NCBI RefSeq assembly: GCF_038443705.2
Contig: NZ_CP151764.2
Span: 62,001 to 126,000 of the forward strand
Length of the DNA: 64,000 nt
Source: Yoonia sp. SS1-5
Lineage (GTDB): Bacteria; Pseudomonadota; Alphaproteobacteria; Rhodobacterales; Rhodobacteraceae
Reading direction: 5' to 3'
The translations under genes were made by a program, and so were the position numbers. The notes beneath the pieces are model-generated. The model made no database searches. It had not been told where the DNA came from and saw only the letters and a list, made by a program, of their open reading frames with translations. Below, piece by piece: positions 26,080-34,839 of this stretch (within the stretch, counting starts at the first letter, position 1; every line of letters starts with the position of its first letter).

Positions 26080-27318
26080 ATGACTGACAAAACCATTTTG
26101 GTCGTTGGCACATACGACACCAAGAATGATGAGCTAGAATACATGGCCGACCGCATCCGCGCTATGGGCGGTGGTGTGATGAGCATGGACATCTCTGTGT
26201 TGGGTGACCCTGAACGGGCAACTGACATCTCCAAACATCAGGTGGCCGACGCAGGCGGGCAGACCATTCAGGCCTTGATTGATCAAGGCGAAGAAAGTGT
26301 CGCTATGCAAGCCATGGCTGATGGCGCAAGTGCGTTGGCCCGATCTTTGCAAGCAACAGGCAAATTCGACGGCGTGGTAATCCTTGGTGGGTCGATGGGC
26401 ACGGATGCGGCGCTGGATATCTGTCAGGCCTTGCCCTTGGGCGTGCCGAAATACGTAGTCTCTACCGTGGCTTTTTCACCGATCATCCCGGCTGACCGCT
26501 TGTCGGCGGACATCCAGATGATCCTTTGGGCGGGCGGGCTTTATGGCTTGAACCCGGTGTGCAAAGCGTCCTTGTCCCAAGCCGCAGGTGCCGTGTTGGG
26601 TGCCGCGCGTGCGGTGGAAATACCAAGCAACGAACGCCCTTTGGTTGGCATGACTTCACTCGGCTCGTCCTGCCTAAAATACATGAAACTGTTGAAAGGC
26701 CCTTTGGAGGAACGCGGCTTTGATGTTGCTATCTTCCATGCAACCGGCATGGGCGGCATGGCTTATGAAAGCATCGCGCGCAGTGGTGGGTTCGCCTGTG
26801 TGATGGACTTTGCCTTGCCCGAGTTGGGCAACTTATTGGCTGGATCGGTGATCAACGGTGGCGAAGACCGCATGTTGAACGCAGGTGCCGCAGGCATCCC
26901 GCAAATCGTGGCTCCGGGCTGTCTCGACCTGATTGATTTTGCCGGATGGCAGGATATCCCCGACCGCTACAAAGACCGCCCGTTCCACCCCCACAACCGC
27001 CTGATCGTGTCGTCCGGTCTGAATGCCGAAGAACGCAGGGAAACCGCGCGCGAAGTGGCGAAACGTTTGAAAGCATCCGCCACGCCCGCCCATGTGATCC
27101 TGACGAACAAGGGCATTGAAGAATGGGACAAGGAAGGTGGTCCTGCCCATGACCCCGACGCCTTTGCCGAATTCTGCGACGAGATGCGCCGCGTCATGAC
27201 TGACCCCATCACGTTCACTGAACTGGACTGCCACATCAACAATCAGGCCTTCGCCGACAAGGCGCTGGAGATTTTCGATGCGTGGATCGCGGATGGCACA
27301 ATCAAGACGGAGACCTGA
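26080..27318 (+). CDS. UPF0261/Tm-1-like protein
   Basis: 412 residues, AGGAAAG ribosome site before ATG 26080. It opens with ILVVGTYDTKNDELEYMADRI and has LGGSMGTDAALDICQ, GMTSLGSS and HATGMGGMAYE, the pattern of UPF0261, which shares the ATP-binding fold of the tomato antiviral protein Tm-1. The biochemical role is not known in bacteria. It often sits in catabolic operons, as here, between the GcvT-type demethylase and the flavoprotein (spacings of 20 and 3 bp). It may activate or rearrange a pathway intermediate; that is speculation. Confidence 0.85.
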   Translation: MTDKTILVVGTYDTKNDELEYMADRIRAMGGGVMSMDISVLGDPERATDISKHQVADAGGQTIQALIDQGEESVAMQAMADGASALARSLQATGKFDGVVILGGSMGTDAALDICQALPLGVPKYVVSTVAFSPIIPADRLSADIQMILWAGGLYGLNPVCKASLSQAAGAVLGAARAVEIPSNERPLVGMTSLGSSCLKYMKLLKGPLEERGFDVAIFHATGMGGMAYESIARSGGFACVMDFALPELGNLLAGSVINGGEDRMLNAGAAGIPQIVAPGCLDLIDFAGWQDIPDRYKDRPFHPHNRLIVSSGLNAEERRETAREVAKRLKASATPAHVILTNKGIEEWDKEGGPAHDPDAFAEFCDEMRRVMTDPITFTELDCHINNQAFADKALEIFDAWIADGTIKTET

Positions 27319-27321
27319 GAC

Positions 27322-29373
27322 ATGAGAGACCCGCGCTACGATATCCTGTTTGAACCGGTAAAAATCGGGCCAATCACGGCCCCGAACCGTTTTTTCTCAG
27401 TCCCCCATGCGACGGGTCATAACCCGCTGATGCCAAACGGCTCTATCGGGATGCGCGAGATGAAGGCCGAAGGTGGCTGGGGCGTTGTGTCGATGCAATT
27501 GGCCGAGATTGATCCGACCTCCGACATCTCGAACCTCCCGATTGAGAAATTCTGGGACGATACGGATGTGAAATCCCATGCGCTACTTGTAGAGCGGATC
27601 AAGAAACACGGGAGCCTGACTGCAATTGAGCTGGCCCATACCGGCATTCGCGCGCGCAACATGGATACGGGCACGCCCGTGCTTGGGCCTTCGTCCATGC
27701 GTATCTTAAAGCCGCAAAACCCGATCCAGTCCAAGGCGATGGACAAGCAAGACATCAAGGATTTCCGCGAAAGCCACAAACGTGCCGTGCACCGCGCCAA
27801 ACAGGCGGGCTATGACATGGTCTATGTATATGCCGCCCATGATGCTGCACTTGTCTGGCACTTCCTCAACCCGATGTACAACCACCGCACAGATGAATAC
27901 GGCGGATCGTTTGAGAACCGCCTGCGCCTGCTGCGCGAGGTTCTGCACGACACGATGGAAGCCGCCGCAGGGGATGTGGCCGTTGCCGTGCGCATCCCAG
28001 CACATGATTTTAAGGAAGGCAGCCCGCTGACCTATGACAACGAAGCACGCGCCGTGATCGAAAGCCTCGCCGACGTGCCGGACCTGTGGGACGTGAACGT
28101 CGCAGGCTGGCCCCGTGATAGTGGCACCTCGCGGTTTGACGACGAGGGACATCAGGAAAAATACACTGGCTACGTCAAGCAAATCACGTCAAAGCCCGTG
28201 GTGGGCGTGGGGCGCTATACCTCTGTCGATGCGATGGTCGGGCTGGTCAAGAAAGGTGTGTTCGATCTGATCGGGGCATCTCGTCCTTCGATTGCCGATC
28301 CGTTTCTACCAAACAAGGTCAAAGAAGGCCGCATCGACGATATCCGTGAATGCATCGGCTGCAATGTCTGCGTGTCCTCGGATGCTTACTCCGTGCCGTT
28401 GATGTGTACGCAAAACCCGACGATTTCGCAGGAATGGCGGCGCGGCTGGCACCCCGAGAATATCCCTGCAGCACCAAGGGCCGAAAACACATTGATCATC
28501 GGCTCCGGCCCTGCGGGTCTGGAATGTGCGTTGACGCTTGCGAAAGCAGGGCACACCGTCACCATTGCGGAAAAAGACGCAGAGTTTGGTGGACGGGTGC
28601 GCCATGAAAGCGCGCTGAAAGGGCTGGCGGCCTGGGGCCGTGTCAAAGACTACCGGCTCTATCAATTGCAGCAGATGGGCAATGTTTCTCTCTACGCCGA
28701 AAGTGAAATCGCGCCGGGCGATGTGGCGGATTTTGAGGCGGACAACATCATCGTCGCAACCGGGTCCAAGTGGTGCAACAGCGGTGCGGGTGCCACGACG
28801 TTCAGCGCGATTGATGGCTTTGCAGAGCATGCGATCACGCCAGACGACGTCATGGCAGGTGCAGAAATCAACGGGCCGGTCGTGATCTATGATGATGATC
28901 ATTACTACATGGGCAATGTATTGGCCGCGCATCTGGCCTCACTTGGACATGAGGTGCATTTGGTTTGCCCCCTGCCCTCAATTGCGGAATGGATGGGGTA
29001 TACGTTAGAAAGCCCGCGTGTTCTGGACCAGATGGTTGAGCTTGGCGTGCACATGCATCCCAACACCACCGTGAAGTCATGGACCGGATCAGCATTGAAA
29101 GTCACCCGCAGTGACAGCGGTACTGACATGTCGGATATTGCTGGCGGTACGTTGATCAGCGTCGGTGTCCGCAACCCCTCAGACGGACTGTTGACTGCGC
29201 TCAAGGATATGTCGGAACTGGCGGACAAAGTCAGCGGCATCGGTGATTGTCTGGCCCCCGGCATCATTCAGGCGGCAGTGTTCTCGGGTCATGCCGAAGC
29301 GCGCAAACGGATCGGTGACGAGCCGAAAAACGGCATCTACAAACGCGAAACGCCGGTGCTGTTTCCTCGGTAA
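27322..29373 (+). CDS. Trimethylamine-dehydrogenase-like FMN/[4Fe-4S]/FAD oxidoreductase
   Basis: 683 residues. An old-yellow-enzyme-type TIM barrel (1-~340) is followed by a [4Fe-4S] motif CIGCNVC...C (Cys344, 347, 350, 362; CX2CX2CX11C) and an NAD/FAD-binding half beginning TLIIGSGPAGLECALTLA. This is the layout of trimethylamine dehydrogenase, dimethylglycine dehydrogenase DgcA and 2,4-dienoyl-CoA reductase; the CIGCNVC spacing is closest to the first. Position 30, a Cys carrying covalent FMN in trimethylamine dehydrogenase, is Ala in PHATGHN, so FMN should be non-covalent. It probably oxidises an N-methylated intermediate. It is the last gene of the forward operon. Confidence 0.85.
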   Translation: MRDPRYDILFEPVKIGPITAPNRFFSVPHATGHNPLMPNGSIGMREMKAEGGWGVVSMQLAEIDPTSDISNLPIEKFWDDTDVKSHALLVERIKKHGSLTAIELAHTGIRARNMDTGTPVLGPSSMRILKPQNPIQSKAMDKQDIKDFRESHKRAVHRAKQAGYDMVYVYAAHDAALVWHFLNPMYNHRTDEYGGSFENRLRLLREVLHDTMEAAAGDVAVAVRIPAHDFKEGSPLTYDNEARAVIESLADVPDLWDVNVAGWPRDSGTSRFDDEGHQEKYTGYVKQITSKPVVGVGRYTSVDAMVGLVKKGVFDLIGASRPSIADPFLPNKVKEGRIDDIRECIGCNVCVSSDAYSVPLMCTQNPTISQEWRRGWHPENIPAAPRAENTLIIGSGPAGLECALTLAKAGHTVTIAEKDAEFGGRVRHESALKGLAAWGRVKDYRLYQLQQMGNVSLYAESEIAPGDVADFEADNIIVATGSKWCNSGAGATTFSAIDGFAEHAITPDDVMAGAEINGPVVIYDDDHYYMGNVLAAHLASLGHEVHLVCPLPSIAEWMGYTLESPRVLDQMVELGVHMHPNTTVKSWTGSALKVTRSDSGTDMSDIAGGTLISVGVRNPSDGLLTALKDMSELADKVSGIGDCLAPGIIQAAVFSGHAEARKRIGDEPKNGIYKRETPVLFPR

Positions 29374-29380
29374 GGCCGTC

Positions 29381-30418
29381 TCAGGCTTTCCGTCGCGCGA
29401 TGGCATCCGCCAAAACACAAAGCAGCTCCCAAAGCATGGTTGATGCGACGAGGGCTGTATTTCCGGTCTGATCAAACGGCGGTGATACTTCAACCACGTC
29501 ACCGCCAGCAAGGTTCAATCCTTGAAGGCCACGCAACAGCTTTTGAACATCGCGCGGTTGCAGCCCGCCGACTTCCGGCGTGCCTGTTCCCGGCGCAAAC
29601 GCGGGATCGATGCTGTCGATGTCAAAAGACACATAAGTGGGGCCATCGCCGACGATCCTGCGCGCCTCAGCCAGAACCGCATCAAGGCCCATTTCATAGA
29701 CTTCTTCGATGTGGATCACGCGCATCCCGCTGTCATAGGAAAAATCCCAATGCGGCTCTGCGCGGCCACGGATCCCAATCTGCACTGTACGCTCGGGGTC
29801 CAGCACCCCCGCAAGGGCTGCGTTGCGAAATGGGCCACCGTGATGAAAACGTGAGCCGTTGAAAGGACCGCCGGTGTCGGCATGGGCATCGATATGGATC
29901 ATGCCAACCGGCGCGTCACGCCCCACCGCTTTCAAGATCGGATAGCTGATTGAATGATCGCCCCCTATAGAGAGCGGCATCACTCCGGCATCAATGACTG
30001 TGTGAAAGAAAGCCTCAATCTCTTGCGTGGCTTTGTCCAAATCATAGGTACTGGCGATGGGTACATCCCCGCAATCGGCAAAGCGTGCAATTGCAGCCGG
30101 GATGATACCACTGACATGGTGCTTGGGTCCGGCAGCCAAGACAGACAATTCGCGCACTTGCTGGGGACCAAAGCGCGTCCCCGGCCGGTTGGTCACGGCC
30201 AGATCGAAGGGCACGCCAATAAGCGCGATATCCAACCACTCAAACCCGGCCTGCAAGGGCGCGCGCAGGAAGGATGAAATGCCGGCATAGGGGGCAACGT
30301 GTTCGCGCTTGTCCCCACCATGCGCGCCGCCGCTGTCCAGAAATGCCTGCAAGGCCTTGTCGTTCAGATCGGTTTTTGCTGCCAACGCCCGCAGATGTTC
30401 AAGTTTGCTATTGGCCAT
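29381..30418 (-). CDS. Ureohydrolase (agmatinase/guanidino-acid hydrolase family)
   Basis: 345 residues. The Mn-binding motifs of the arginase superfamily are intact: GGDHSI (~150), MIHIDAHADTGG with its Asp and His ligands (~170), and SFDIDSIDPAFAPGTGTPE (~255). It hydrolyses a guanidino group to urea plus an amine. The ~60-residue N-terminal extension (ERVAPYAGISSFLRAP-like) is typical of guanidinobutyrase/guanidinopropionase rather than short arginases. It lies 66 bp after the Rieske gene in one operon, which links guanidino cleavage with N-demethylation or hydroxylation. The name agmatinase alone would be over-specific. Confidence 0.88.
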   Translation of the reverse strand: MANSKLEHLRALAAKTDLNDKALQAFLDSGGAHGGDKREHVAPYAGISSFLRAPLQAGFEWLDIALIGVPFDLAVTNRPGTRFGPQQVRELSVLAAGPKHHVSGIIPAAIARFADCGDVPIASTYDLDKATQEIEAFFHTVIDAGVMPLSIGGDHSISYPILKAVGRDAPVGMIHIDAHADTGGPFNGSRFHHGGPFRNAALAGVLDPERTVQIGIRGRAEPHWDFSYDSGMRVIHIEEVYEMGLDAVLAEARRIVGDGPTYVSFDIDSIDPAFAPGTGTPEVGGLQPRDVQKLLRGLQGLNLAGGDVVEVSPPFDQTGNTALVASTMLWELLCVLADAIARRKA

Positions 30419-30484
30419 TGTTCACCCTTGAGACGGAACCACCATCTTGGCGCAATCATGCCCAAAGTTCCGTCTTGGGTAAAT

Positions 30485-31704
30485 TCAAATCAGCCCGCGC
30501 TGCTCAAGATACCATTTCCCGAACTCTGCGATCCACACCTCGCGGTCGGACAACACGCCGGGCCGATATCCTCGAGAGGCCACGCCAAGCTGATTGTTTT
30601 CTGTAATGGTTTTATCTTCCTTCAGCGTCGTATCCCAAAGATGCATCAAGGTTTGCGGATCATAATCCGTCCCTTCCTCCGCATCGGGGGCCACCAACCA
30701 GATCGCCTCGACCGTTGTTTCCTGCGTATCTTTGGGGATGAACAGGAAAATGACCGCATGGTCGTTGTTGACCAGGACAGTGGAAAGCGGAGAGAATACG
30801 CAGCCCGTTTGCCCGCCGTCGAATTCAGCTAAGTCGCCCATCAAAGGTGCAATCGGCTGGCCATCCATGCTTTCGGTAAGCGCGCCCTTGGCGATAGGCA
30901 ACCTGTTGGCGGCCTGAAAATACGCCGATGTGGCATCATCATGGAACATCCCAGTCGGATAGCCTTTTGCCTCAGCTTCCGCCTCCCACTCAGCAAGCCA
31001 CTTGCGATGATCCGCCATTTCAGGATCATCCGAGCGGTCGACCGCACCAAAGGCAAGCAGCTTCATTTTGTCATGTACCTGACAATAGCTGGGATGCGCG
31101 GTTGAACAGTGGTAGCATTCGAAAAAGTTATCAACGACCAGCTTCCAGTTTGCATTGGTCGGATAGGTTTTGCGGGCGGCAACCTTGGTCTGGGCAAGCC
31201 CCTGCCCGTGCATCAGAGGGGCAAATCGCTGCGTAAAGGTGGTGAAATCTGGCGCGTCCATCTCAGCCGCGAAGTTGACAAAAATCAGACCCTCAAAAAC
31301 ACCCACGTTGATTGGCAGCAGGCCATTTGCGCTTTTGTCAAAGCCTTCTGGCATGGAGGCGGCGGCGCGCAGCTGACCATCAAGATCATAGCTCCACGAA
31401 TGGTAGGGACATGTGAACAGACGTTTGTAGCCCTCGTTTTCAAGACAAACCCGCGATCCACGATGACGACAGGCATTGTGAAACGCCTTGACCTCACCTT
31501 CTTTGTTTCGGGTCACAATGACGCTTTCGTTCCCGATCGCGTACAGAAAGAAGTCACCGGCATTGGGAATTTGTGAAATATGTCCGGTCAAAAACCATTG
31601 AGATTTGAGAAGCCAATCCAAATCGTCCCGAAAAACCTCTTCAGAGACATAAAGCTCTGCCGGAAGCGACGTGCCGTAGGCCCAGGTTGAAACTGTATCT
31701 TTCA
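30485..31704 (-). CDS. Rieske non-heme iron oxygenase, quaternary-amine demethylase-like
   Basis: 406 residues from ATG at 31704 (GAAGGAG-like site); the open frame further up has no homology. The Rieske cluster is Cys79-x-His81 ... Cys99-x-x-His102. The catalytic domain shows NWKLVVDNFFECYHCSTAHP with the bridging Asp and iron-binding His pair. It most resembles the glycine-betaine/stachydrine/carnitine oxygenase group, which cleave C-N bonds or demethylate quaternary amines. No reductase partner is encoded nearby. It is divergent from a TetR gene with two palindromic operators in between and is co-transcribed with the ureohydrolase. Confidence 0.87.
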
Positions 31705-31739
31705 TCGCAAGCTCCTTCTCAATATGTTCATTCCGTGAT

Positions 31740-31787
31740 ACATACCGCGAGGTCGGTATGTCAATAGATACATACCACGTGGTATGT
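31740..31787. promoter_or_regulatory. Two TetR operators between Rieske gene and tetR
   Basis: Site 1 is ACATACCG, six bases, CGGTATGT (31740-31761). Site 2 is the perfect 18-bp palindrome ACATACCACGTGGTATGT (31770-31787). Their shared half-site ACATACC and close spacing fit cooperative binding of the adjacent TetR regulator, controlling both directions. Confidence 0.75.
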
Positions 31788-31798
31788 AGGGGCACATC

Positions 31799-32338
31799 AT
31801 GGCGAAGCAAAAATACAACCGTGCCGACATGTTGCAAACGGCGCGTGACATTATTCGTGAAAAGGGTGCCGCAAAGTTGACCATACAGGAGGTCGCCACA
31901 CGCATCGGCGCGACAAAGGGTGCGATCCTGCATTGGTATCCCAGCAAACTGGCGTTGATAGATGCGGTGGTAAGCTCACAAATTGATGACTGGGACGCCA
32001 GATATGATGAAAACGCGTCCCGGGACCCCTCACCAAACGCGGCGCTGTTGACGTACCTCAAGACCTGGGAAGAACATTATGAAGAGCAAGCATCATATGC
32101 TGAAGCGGTTCTTTTGTTACTGGCCGAGGAACCCGACAGATTGGCGTCAGTGCGCGAAGCCTACTCTCGTTATTCCCGGCCCTACCTTAAGCAAGCCGAT
32201 CATAACTTTGACCCGCTTCTTCTTTGGTTGGCATGCGAGGGTCTGGAAGCCCTGAGGCTACTGAAACTCCTTGAGGTTTCTCCCAAATTGCGCACCAAGA
32301 TCTACGCAGAGATCAGATCAAGGGCAACATCGCTCTGA
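31799..32338 (+). CDS. TetR-family regulator of the Rieske/ureohydrolase operon
   Basis: 179 residues from ATG at 31799 (TAGGGG upstream). HTH at residues ~10-55: MLQTARDIIREKGAAKLTIQ, then VATRIGATKGAILHWYPSK. The C-terminus is a helical ligand domain, short for the family, with DUF-like PLLLWLACEGLEALRLL. Its gene faces the Rieske gene across two palindromes, so it very likely represses that operon and itself until the substrate appears. Confidence 0.85.
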   Translation: MAKQKYNRADMLQTARDIIREKGAAKLTIQEVATRIGATKGAILHWYPSKLALIDAVVSSQIDDWDARYDENASRDPSPNAALLTYLKTWEEHYEEQASYAEAVLLLLAEEPDRLASVREAYSRYSRPYLKQADHNFDPLLLWLACEGLEALRLLKLLEVSPKLRTKIYAEIRSRATSL

Positions 32339-32696
32339 AGGTCCGTCGCTATTTTCACCAACATGATCCTCCCCCACTGAATTGGTCCGAACCCAGAAAC
32401 TCGTCGGCTGACGAGTCGGCGCTCACACCCGTCGAAGGCAGTATTATCAGGATTGGAGAACCCATTCGATCCAATGCGACTTCGTAGTTCGTTCCGCTAC
32501 CTGCCGCACTTGTCTCCGAATAGATTTCAAAACCCAGTAACTCGTCTATATTCGCCGAATCTAGGAACTTCCGTGTCAATCCGTTTTGCAAAAATGAAAT
32601 GGGGACAATGTTGCCAGGACGGTGGCAGGGGGCGGATTGAGCTATGGGTGTATTTCAATTTCGAACAAGCAGGAGAATCAATGCCATCCCCATAAC
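32339..32696. other. Spacer without a recognised gene
   Basis: About 360 bp between the TetR stop and the ornithine cyclodeaminase stop. A 78-codon reverse frame (32355-32591) and an 80-codon forward frame (32453-32695) exist, but neither has a ribosome site or known motifs. The forms GAATTGGTCCGAACCC near 32380 and the low-complexity Ser/Gly-rich reverse frame suggest degraded mobile DNA. It separates the catabolic island from the arginine-type module. Confidence 0.35.
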
Positions 32697-33761
32697 CTAT
32701 TCAACGTTGGATTCAGGCTTGGCCCGCTGGAACATGCCGAACAAGTCGCGCGGATCGTCCGGGTCGGCGATCATGTCGAGCCGGGTGAAAAAGGGCGTGC
32801 CCTTGATAGCCTTGGCAACATAGCGCAGGGCGCTGAAATCCTCGATCGCAAAGCCTACGCTGTCGAACAGGGTGATCTGCCGATCATCGCTGCGGCCCAT
32901 GGCCTCGCCCGTGATGACCTGCCAGAGTTCGGTCACAGCATGATCCGGATCAAGCTGCTGAATCTCGCCTTCGATCCGCGTCTGGGGCGGGTATTCGACA
33001 AAGATCGACGACCGCAGCAGGATGTCGCGGTGCAGTTCCGTCTTACCTGGGCAATCCCCACCAATGGCGTTGATGTGCACGCCTGCGCCCACCATGTTGT
33101 CAGTCAGGATCGTGACGTTTTGCTTGTCTGCGGTGCAGGTGGTGACGATTTGCGCGCCCTCGATGGCTTCCTCGCTCGATCGGCATTGCACGACCGCCAG
33201 CCCGCTTTGTGTCAGGTTCGCGGCGCAGCGGGCGGTGGCCGAGGCGTCAATGTCGTAAAGCCGCACGGTATCGATGCCACACACCGCCTTGAAGGCAAGG
33301 CACTGGAATTCTGACTGCGCGCCATTGCCGATCATCGCCATGGTTCGCGCGACCTTTGGCATCAGGTGTTTCGCCGCCATGGCGCTTGTCGCTGCCGTGC
33401 GCAGCGCTGTCAGCAAAGTCATTTCACTCAGCAAATTCGGATAACCAGAATCCACATCCGCCAGCAGACCGAAGGCAGTGACCGTCTGCAGCCCCTCGGC
33501 GGTGTTTTTGGGGTGGCCGTTGACATATTTGAACCCATAGGTCTGCCCGTCCGACGTCGGCATAAGCTCGATCACACCTACATCAGAATGCGAGGCGACG
33601 CGGGGTGTCTTATCGAACAGCGGCCAGCGGCGGAAATCAGCTTCGATCTCGGCGGCGAGGTCGGTCAGCACCTTTTCGATGCCAATGTGATGGACAAGAC
33701 CCATCATGTGTTCGACCGACACGAAGGGAACGTAGGCACGTTTTGACGGCAGGGGGGACAT
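32697..33761 (-). CDS. Ornithine cyclodeaminase
   Basis: 354 residues, the length of true ornithine cyclodeaminases rather than the shorter mu-crystallin group. The NAD-binding site is at AMIGNGAQSEFQCLAF (~142-157), with the catalytic Asp region at HINAIGGDCPGKTELH (~228) and the long-form ending DSVGFAIEDFSALRYV. It converts L-ornithine to L-proline and ammonia. It follows the CtlX-like gene by 25 bp on the same strand, so the pair would turn arginine-family compounds into proline. Confidence 0.88.
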   Translation of the reverse strand: MSPLPSKRAYVPFVSVEHMMGLVHHIGIEKVLTDLAAEIEADFRRWPLFDKTPRVASHSDVGVIELMPTSDGQTYGFKYVNGHPKNTAEGLQTVTAFGLLADVDSGYPNLLSEMTLLTALRTAATSAMAAKHLMPKVARTMAMIGNGAQSEFQCLAFKAVCGIDTVRLYDIDASATARCAANLTQSGLAVVQCRSSEEAIEGAQIVTTCTADKQNVTILTDNMVGAGVHINAIGGDCPGKTELHRDILLRSSIFVEYPPQTRIEGEIQQLDPDHAVTELWQVITGEAMGRSDDRQITLFDSVGFAIEDFSALRYVAKAIKGTPFFTRLDMIADPDDPRDLFGMFQRAKPESNVE

Positions 33762-33786
33762 GACGAAATCCTCAGGCGGTTTGGGG

Positions 33787-34710
33787 TTAGCGGGCGCTCA
33801 GATGCAACCCGGCGATCATGCAGCGGACAGAGCCGCCGGCGTGTTCGATGGTGGGAATGTCCAGGGGCAGCAGCGTTACATGACGTTCCAGCGTAGCGCG
33901 TTGACCGACATCCAGGGACTGCAGCCCGCGCGACGACAGCGCAAGCAAGAGCCCATCGAGGCCCTGCAATTCGATGGCGTTGCCAGCGAAATCGGCGATT
34001 TGGTCGTGGCTCAGCTCAACAATGTCACGCTCGCCCTGGCGAAGGCGTTCGCCCACCTCATGGCGGCGCGATGCGTCTGGAATGCAGTCCAGCCCGATCA
34101 GTGCGAAATCAGTGCCGATGCACATCAGCACGTTGGTATGGTAGATGGGCGCACCGCGCATATCGACCGCGTCAAAGACCACCGGTTCATAGTTGAAATG
34201 CGTGCAGAAGCGTTCCAACAAGATTTCGCTGGTGCGTTTCGACCGCGCGGCGTATGCGACGCGTTCCAAATGGTCGATGACCATGGCGCCTGTGCCTTCG
34301 AGGTACAAGTTGTCCTGTTCCAATCCTGAATAGTCAATGATGTCCTGCACGCGGTAATCGCGTTTTAGCATCTCCAGCACATCGTGCCGCCGTTCGGCCC
34401 GACGGTTCAGGGAATGCATCGGGTAGACAGCGACATGCCCGCCGGAATGCGTGGAAAACCAGTTGTTTGGAAAAACGGAATCGGGCGTGGCGGTGCCTTC
34501 GTCCTCGAACATATGGACGCGGACACCGGCAGCTTGCAGCGAATTTGCGGCGCGGGTTACTTCGACATGGGCGGCACTGGCCATAGCTGCGGCATCGCCG
34601 TTGGCACTGGTCTGGAAATGGTTGTCCTGGGCGGTTTGCGCGTTTGGAGTGAAGTGATGTGGCCGGATCATGACCACCGAGGTTGGTGCCTGAAGCGAGG
34701 ATCGGGGCAT
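33787..34710 (-). CDS. CtlX-like pentein (amidinotransferase/dimethylargininase fold) hydrolase
   Basis: 307 residues. The guanidino-modifying pentein motifs are in place: SVFPNNWFS (~77-85), LEGTGAMVID (~137-146) with its Glu and Asp, APIYHTNVLM with the catalytic His (~187), and a C-terminal GGSVRCMI with the nucleophile Cys (~298). The family includes CtlX and dimethylargininase and releases ammonia, methylamine or urea-type products from guanidino/ureido groups. With ornithine cyclodeaminase and a polar amino acid ABC transporter nearby, an arginine, citrulline or methylarginine substrate is likely. It is divergent from lrp. Confidence 0.87.
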   Translation of the reverse strand: MPRSSLQAPTSVVMIRPHHFTPNAQTAQDNHFQTSANGDAAAMASAAHVEVTRAANSLQAAGVRVHMFEDEGTATPDSVFPNNWFSTHSGGHVAVYPMHSLNRRAERRHDVLEMLKRDYRVQDIIDYSGLEQDNLYLEGTGAMVIDHLERVAYAARSKRTSEILLERFCTHFNYEPVVFDAVDMRGAPIYHTNVLMCIGTDFALIGLDCIPDASRRHEVGERLRQGERDIVELSHDQIADFAGNAIELQGLDGLLLALSSRGLQSLDVGQRATLERHVTLLPLDIPTIEHAGGSVRCMIAGLHLSAR

Positions 34711-34839
34711 ATGGCAAGGGCTTCCTGTGCGTAACTTTGCCCAAGGACTATGGCAACGCCCTGACGAACTGCAGTGCCAACTTGTACTATTTGTAATGTA
34801 TAATTGCGCATACTGCTTAGTTCAATTATAAGATATGTC

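Noticed and set aside
29381..30418. Naming the ureohydrolase speB (agmatinase)
   Set aside because: The metal motifs do not separate agmatinase from guanidinobutyrase, guanidinopropionase and related enzymes.
32355..32591. 78-codon reverse frame, Ser/Gly/Asp rich
   Set aside because: No ribosome site, no recognised family and low-complexity composition; probably chance or decayed DNA.
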